From assembly GCA_964017235.1 (NCBI GenBank), contig OZ024934.1, positions 81,372,706 to 81,436,705 on the forward strand: a stretch of 64,000 nt of DNA, in the 5' to 3' direction. Origin of the DNA: Sabellastarte sp. h YS-2021 (Eukaryota > Annelida > Polychaeta > Sabellida > Sabellidae). The position numbers and the translations under genes were made by a program. The notes under the pieces were generated by a model. It did not search any database, was not told the origin of the DNA, and saw nothing but the letters and a program-made list of their open reading frames with translations. This document shows, in pieces, positions 58,487-64,000 of the stretch. How positions within the stretch are numbered: the first letter of the stretch is position 1; every line of letters starts with the position of its first letter.

Positions 58487-59520
58487 TATTGAGGAGCCAT
58501 CACCTGCTGAGCAGCCACAAAAGATATGAAATGGTAAGAGAGATCCTTTTGGTTCTGACCAGAGAGGTCCTTAAGGTAGAAAGACGTGAATGATTTTCAA
58601 TGACAAGCTTGGAGAATCTGGTCTGTTGAAACACCCCCATAGAAAGCTTTGGAAGCAGCAAATGCTCTGACATCATGGGCCTTAACCCCTAGTAGGTCCA
58701 TGTTTGCGTTGTTTACTCTCAAATAATAAAACTTCACAGTATTTTTGATCCAAGACGATATGGTAGAGCATTGGATATCCTTGGAATGGCCCTGTTTATA
58801 GGATATAAATAGTAATGTTTTATCCTTCCTTAAATCTGCAGTATCTTGTAAGTAAATAGAGAGGGCCCGAATGGGGCAGAGAAGAATATTCTTTTCTCTA
58901 TTGTCCTGGAAAGTCTTGAGAGAGGGAATAACCACTGGAGAGACTGCTTGGGTCCTTTGCTAACTGGTTCTTGGCAATAAAGGAAGGGTACGGGGTGAGT
59001 TGAATTTGGTCCCAGTCACCTAGACAAAGTAGCCCGTCCATGGTCCAGGCGTAAATTTCACTATGTCATTTTCCAATAGCTAGTGCCAATAGGAAGACTG
59101 TTCTCAAAGTGACATATTTGAGAGAAGCCTCCTGTAATGGTTTAAAGGGAGGTTGTGTCAGTTGGTGGAAGAATAGAGAGAGGTCCCACGTGGGTATGGA
59201 TCTGCAAATCTTAGGCTTATCCCTATGGAAACTGGCAATGAGTCTGGCTATTTCTGCGTTATTGCTTATGTCTAAAGGAGAATTTCCCAAAGTGTCTGCA
59301 ATCGCAGTTCTGTATCCCTCAATGGTGGAAGGGCATCGGTTTTTCTCAGTGAACAGGAAGCACATGAAGTTGCAGATGTCTTTTATAGAGGGCACCTTGA
59401 AGTCCACCTGTTTTTCAACACACCATTGTTGGAACACTGACCATTTTGATACATATATGGCTGTAGTAGAGATTCTTTGAGGTGCAGCAATTCTATCTGC
59501 CACCTCTGCAGCGAAACCCT
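58487..59520 (-). pseudogene. DIRS copy 2 tyrosine recombinase, interrupted
   Basis: Colinear with copy 1. N-terminal part: STTAIYVSKWSVFQQWC and CPSTIEGYRTAIADTLGN; the Trp lost in copy 1 is present here (SIPTWDLS). In the catalytic part the box-I region reads LALAIGK then a TGA at 59066-59068, where copy 1 has Arg, and the next Arg is His. Box II is intact (HDVRAFAASKAF). After ACH a TGA at 58597-58599 replaces the Trp of copy 1. The frame then continues with FYLKDL (nucleophile Tyr kept) and FVAAQQVMAPQ to a final TAG at 58487. Two nonsense changes, one of them at the catalytic Arg, make it inactive. Confidence 0.88.
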
Positions 59521-60870
59521 AGCTCTGGAGGATTGTACTCCTAGATACTGAACATGGAGGTTGAGGGATTCTGGGTGAGTGTGAAATTGGTTGTTCAGTG
59601 GTTGTTTGAGCAGAGAGCAAATTGGTGGGAGTTGTCTCGGGTGGTCGAGAGACAGTTCCACTAGATCCCAAAACCATGGTTTTGTTGGCCAGCCCGGGGC
59701 TATCACGATGAGCCTGCAAGGTTGGGCAGCAATTTTGTGACCACTCCGGGTAGGAGTGCAGTGAGAGGAAAGGCGTATCCAACTAAATGTTCTTCCAGGA
59801 AATGTTCAGTGCATGCACTGCCCATGCTTGCGGTTCAGGGATGGACGACATGTAGGTTGGAAGTTTTACATTTAGACTGGTTGCAAATAAGTCTATTTGT
59901 GGGTGTTCCCAGAGTTGAGTGATTTATTTGAAAATCTGAGGAGACAGAGACCATTCCATGTGGTGAATTTGGTTCCTCCTGGAAAGGCCGTCAGCAATGA
60001 CATTCAGTGAACCTGGGACGTGTCAATGCTCTGAGTGTTATCTGGTATTTGTTGGACCAGATGAGGAGTTTCCACATGAGGGCACAAAGTTCCACCGAGT
60101 GAGTCCCCCCTTGTCTGTTTATGTGGGCTACTACAGTGGTGTTGTCCGTGGCAATCAGTACTTGTTTTGTGTTGCACCATGTCACGAAGTGTTGAATGGC
60201 TAGGATCACTGCCTTTAGTTCCAGGACCTTTATGTCTAGCTGTTTTTCTACATCTGACCATAGGTCTCCAGTGGAGTTGTGATCTAAGTGTGCGCCCCAG
60301 CCTACGTTTGAGGTGTCTGTAAAGATTAAGATGTCGTGATCCCTGGGGTGTAGGAATTCTTCGCACAGGACGTTTTGTAGGTTCAACCACCATTCCCCCT
60401 GTTGTTTCATTTTCGGAGTCCAGGGAATGGGAGAATTTAGAGGCATTGGGATGCCACTGAAAAGGTCTCATGTGGATCATGCCCAGTTTCACTGTTTTCT
60501 CTGTGGACGCAAGTAATCCAATGGTTGACATAAGAGTCCTTGCACTGATGACAGATTTCTTGGAGATGCTGTTGAAGGCATTCTGAATTTTGTTCCATCT
60601 GTCGTCTGTGGATCTGGCAAGACCCTGATGTAGCAAAAACGGTAACCTATGAAATCGAACCTCTGCTGGGGAGTGAGTTCTGATTTATGCAGGTTTACTA
60701 TAAAGCCCAGTGTTTGAACCAGGGTGAGTAGTTTTGTTGTGTGTCTCTTTGATTCGGCTTGTGAAGGTGCTCTGATGAGCCAGTTGTCTAGGTACTGGTG
60801 CAACCTAATGTCTTACTTTAAGGCCAGCAGTTTTACCTCCTGTACTAGTGAGGTGAAGACTGACTATTGA
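59521..60870 (-). pseudogene. DIRS copy 2 partial RT, RNase H and methylase-like region
   Basis: Starts inside the RT: SLVQEVKLLALK, then a TAA where copy 1 has Gln, then MHQYLDNWLIRAPS (YLDD changed to YLDN). SARTLMSTIGLLASTEKTV follows. Everything N-terminal, including the first catalytic Asp motif, is deleted. RNase H follows with the usual Asp (FTDTSNVGWGAHL), LELKAVI and TDNTTVV; a frame change interrupts the last motif near 60005. The methylase-like end reads IAPGWPTKPWFWDLVELSL. At least three frame changes are present. Confidence 0.86.
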
Positions 60871-62441
60871 TATGGTAGACAGGAAGTTGGAGGTCACTAT
60901 GCATTCTCTGACCATAAGTTCCAACTTAACCAGTTCTCGCTGATTGATAGAGGCTGAAGGTAGGCCTTTATACCCAAATCTTGCAATATTTGAGAATGCT
61001 TATGGTACAACTTGTGGTCTCTGTTAGAATTTCTCCCCTGCCACTGAATACCAGTTACCTCTGTTGTGGGTTGGGAACAAATTGGCCACTATCAAGGGAA
61101 GTAGAAGATGAGGGTCCTTGTCTGACCATTGCATCCTGGTTTTATAAAAGTTTGGTGATGTCATCCATCAAGGGGAGCTTTAGAGATGGAGGGCGAGAGG
61201 ACTGCTCCATGCGAAACATATTAGGGTTGCGCCCGAGTCCTGATCCTAATTTGTAATCCTCTGCCTTTACAGGGTCGTCAGTGTCGAGATACTGCCTGGC
61301 TCTGTCTATGAAGGTGTGGAAGTCTGCCTTTGGAGGAGGGGCTAGGTTTTCCGGTTCTGATTCGTCTACCTGTGATGTTGACGAGTAAGAAGATCCACCT
61401 TCAAGGCCATAGTCACCCTTCTCGGGTCTTTGGAGGGGGGACTCAGATTGAGGTTACGGCTGAGGTAGCGGAGGAGGTGGTGGGGATACTATCTCTTTGA
61501 TGGTAGATGGAGCAATAAAGGCTGAGCCCTTGATCCCTTTTAGCCCTTTTTTGATAGCAGACGCTCCCTGTTGTATGGAAGTATTCATTGGTTCTGGAAC
61601 TGGTGTTTGAACCGGTTGGGAAGGTTGCTGAGGGGGCTCGATGACCCAACTTGGTTATGCCTGCACTGATGGCTGTGATGCTTGATTATCCGCAGGAGTA
61701 GGTTGAGATGAGAACTTCTTGAACATTTGCTCCATTGAGGAGGCCAGAAACTGTTATAGTCCGGACAGTAACTGAGAGGATAGGTCCTGGATTTGTTTCT
61801 GGTTTTGTTGGGACAGGTTCTCCATCATATGCATGTTCTATTGCTCAAAATGTGCTTGAAGCATTTGTGTGCGAGGAGTCGGTGGAGGAGCAAGCCTCTG
61901 TAGATCTGGAGCTGAAGCAAACATTGGCCAGCTGACCAGACTGGCCAGCGTCTTGAAAAAGATTGTATTGGATGAAGTTGAAACCGGGGCAGCCTGGAAA
62001 TCGCAGACCGTGGTAGTGGCATGGTGGGTTGAATAAAAGATATTCTACCTGAAGTTGTAGCCTGCTGTAGAGGCACAGGCCAGTTGGTGCTGATACTCCG
62101 GTTGGAGAAGTATATCCGGTAGTACCGGCCGGTGTGGTATGTTCTTCTGTATTAAGATCCAAAATAGAATCATCTATTTCGCCGGTCTCCGGCTCTCCCT
62201 CACTGTCCAGTTCTGGTTGAGTCTTCTTGGCACTTCTTTCTTGGAACACAGTTCTTAGGTGGTTCCATTCTACCTCCGAAAGGGAGGAGCATGATGAGCA
62301 GGCCTCCAGAGGGGCTCCCGAGGCACAGGGGTCCTCCCCCTTGCAGTGCATCCTGCAACTATAGCATCTCAGGTGTTTGTCAAAAGAAGGCATCCAATGC
62401 CCACATTTCCCTCTCTTTTGATAAGGTAGAGTGCCTACCAT
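60871..62441 (-). pseudogene. DIRS copy 2 ORF1 (gag-like), interrupted and 3'-truncated
   Basis: The ATG at 62441 opens MVGTLPYQKRGKCGHWM with the Cys cluster CYSCRMHCKGEDPC and a CSSCSSLSE motif. An acidic stretch and Pro/Gln-rich middle follow, with stops and frame changes. The conserved core matches copy 1 (VKAEDYKLGSGLGRNP against VEEDYKLGSALGRDP; AFSNIARFGYKGLPSA against AFSNIAKPGYRSRPPA). It ends at VRECIVTSNFL, where the internal deletion joins it to the RT, so the RGG-rich tail seen in copy 1 is missing. Confidence 0.82.
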
Positions 62442-62628
62442 GATGAAAACACAAGTGTCAATTTAACTTGCTCAAGGCAAAAGTCTCACTGAAATTAGTA
62501 CCAAAAGTGACTATACACAACAGTGAAACAAAATATGTGAAACTTTAAGTAGTAACACTCTTAGAACTGTATAAAAAACTATCACAAAGTGAGAGCAAAT
62601 ATAAAGCCTTCTAGCAAGATGGCTACCA

Positions 62629-62844
62629 ACGGAAAGAAGGAAGAATCATGTGATCTGCTGCACAGTCGTCATTCCCTACACCGGTTACTAGTGTCTCCGG
62701 TGAAATGAGCTGGCTCTGGGGAGACCTCTCCCCGCATGCAGCCGGGAAAGTTTCCAACTTTTTAACCCGTTGGTAGCTCTTCCGGTCATCAATGGAATAG
62801 CACTCTTTTTCAATAGGTAAGTACATTGTAGCGCAATAAAAATT
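62629..62844. repeat. DIRS copy 2 5' inverted repeat and tip
   Basis: The body 62629-62808 is complementary to 57536-57729. The tip ends CAATAGGTAAGTACATTGTA followed by GCGCAATAAAAATT. Confidence 0.88.
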
Positions 62845-62923
62845 ATTTCATAAAATGAAGGTTTCTTTAATTAAGTTTTTATGTTGCTTTCAATACTGTA
62901 CAGGTTATATCATGACGGGTAGT

Positions 62924-63090
62924 TTTGTGGGCACAGGAAACTAGTACATACAGTTGGTCAAGGTTCTGTATTGTAAACTGCTGACCAACGGCAAGCAACT
63001 ATCAATTTTTCCACATCAGGTCCGGGGTTTGAACTGTTGACCTCAGAGGTGGGAGGAGAGCATGTTACCACTGTGCCACCATGGCCCCCA
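62924..63090 (-). repeat. tRNA-derived SINE, family B, minus-strand copy
   Basis: On the minus strand it starts GGGGGCCATGGTGGCACAGT, with a B-box-like GTTCAAACCCCGG, and ends near TTGACCAACTGTATGTACTA. It lies about 80 bp outside the 5' tip of DIRS copy 2. Confidence 0.75.
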
Positions 63091-63235
63091 TTTTATAAAA
63101 TGAAGAAGATCATCCTGAATGCTCATACTTTTAAGTAATACTATGATAAATGGATGTTTAGTGATGTCAGGGAATTCAGTTTATAGGAATCTGCGTAACA
63201 TTACAGCTAATGTGCTTAATTATTTCCGGATTGTA

Positions 63236-63472
63236 TGGAGTAAGCGATATGAAATTTGTCACAGTATGTTAAATTCACCTGTGCCAGGTAACCCCCTTCT
63301 GTTACCTTAACTTGTGGGAAATTCTTTATACGTTTTGAGATCTTGTTGAGGCCACTGACTGAGTCTTCCCTGATGCAAAATTAACACCAATTTTGATGAT
63401 CCTGTCTTTTAAACTGGGCCCTGGAGAGGTGAATTTCACAGACTGTGGCAAATTTTACATAGTTTACTCTAC
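63236..63472. mobile_element. MITE with 45-bp inverted termini (GAAATTTGTCAC family)
   Basis: TGGAGTAAGCGATATGAAAT, TTGTCACAGTATGTTAAATT and CACCT at the left face AGGTGAATTTCACAGACTGT, GGCAAATTTTACATAG and TTTACTCTA at the right. About 35 of 45 positions are complementary. About 237 bp, non-coding. Partial copies lie at 46640-46790 and 47934-48120. Confidence 0.75.
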
Positions 63473-64000
63473 ATACTTCAACACCTTTGATTACTGTGAT
63501 AAAAAGCTAGTTTTATTTTGACATTTTTTTAGGAAATTATTTTTATTTCAACCAATTTTGGGGGGAGTTGTTTTGCTGGAAACTATTCTCATGAAGTTAA
63601 TTTTATGTAATCCTTCCTGAAGAAGTTATTTTAATCCAAATCTAGCATGCCTGCGTACTTTTTAAATGCTTGGATGCACACAGTCTAATGTTCTATTTCA
63701 GGTTTTCAGGTTTCTGATGATGATATAAGTACTTCCAATTAATGTAACCATTTTTACTTGCTTACATTTACTTTACTATTTCCTGTTTTGTTTGCACAGA
63801 AATGTTTCTCTACTTTATGAGTCATTTATCAACTATTAAATCATCCCTTTCCAACATGTTTGTAGAATGATGTTGTTTTCCACTCTTGATATAAAGAAAC
63901 TGTCAATTTATTTCTGGTTTAATTTTATATAGTCAGAAGCTGTTGTAACTTTCCAAATTTATATTCAGCATAAAATGCTTAAGGTTCTTACCGGTAATTG
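63473..64000. other. Right-edge stretch without a recognised feature
   Basis: AT-rich with no supported gene. Confidence 0.45.

Larger units (their letters stand above)
57479..62844 (-). mobile_element. DIRS-type retrotransposon, copy 2 (defective, both tips present)
   Basis: About 5.37 kb with the 5' end at 62844 and the 3' end at 57479. Both outer tips can be set exactly because the internal complementary region at 57794-57893 holds their fused complements. Order on the minus strand: inverted repeat, ORF1, partial RT, RNase H, methylase-like piece, tyrosine recombinase, ICR, inverted repeat. A large internal deletion joins ORF1 to the middle of the RT. Proteins resemble copy 1 strongly but are clearly a different lineage. 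Confidence 0.9.

Overview
This 64 kb window is eukaryotic, AT-rich animal DNA that consists mostly of transposable elements and their remains. Only one exon looks like a host gene. The mix of elements (Harbinger with a Myb-like partner gene, DIRS tyrosine-recombinase retrotransposons, tRNA-derived SINEs, a 5S-derived relic, many TIR-bearing MITEs, and minisatellites carrying 'AAGATGGCCACCA'-type words) suggests a marine invertebrate, most likely a mollusc such as a bivalve. That is inference from repeat style; no lineage-specific host gene confirms it.

Layout. 0.1-1.4 kb: a decayed TatD-type hydrolase copy (+) beside a LINE reverse-transcriptase relic (-). 4.08-8.66 kb: a nearly complete Harbinger transposon with an open HARBI1-type transposase (-) and a frameshifted Myb/MADF-like partner (+), arranged convergently. 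8.9-11.1 kb: minisatellite-like, hairpin and widespread marine repeats. 11.7-18.6 kb: DIRS copy 1 (+), with ORF1, RT/RNase H and tyrosine recombinase all broken, inverted terminal repeats, and an internal complementary region that matches its right tip perfectly over 59 bp. 19.4-30.4 kb: a SINE, a second Harbinger partner-gene relic (-), long featureless AT-rich DNA, and the 3' end of a LINE (-). 30.5-43 kb: a field of MITEs, foldback repeats and SINE copies. 45.1-45.5 kb: a candidate host exon (+) with a good acceptor, ATG and donor. 46-56 kb: a 5S-like relic, more MITEs, a 2,155-bp TIR element packed with about 147-bp repeats, and a deletion derivative of the Harbinger. 57.5-62.8 kb: DIRS copy 2 (-), with complete tips but a large internal deletion. 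63.2-63.5 kb: another MITE.

How the parts relate. The Harbinger at 4-8.6 kb has an open transposase and could in principle act on the 52.9-53.4 kb derivative, which keeps both end types. The two DIRS copies share nearly identical tips and a common protein architecture, but their inverted-repeat bodies differ. Copy 1 lost its 5' tip and the recombinase His. Copy 2 lost the front half of the RT and the recombinase box-I Arg. Neither is autonomous. If the exon at 45.4 kb is real, the DNA to the right (at least 18 kb, including DIRS copy 2 in antisense) is probably intronic.
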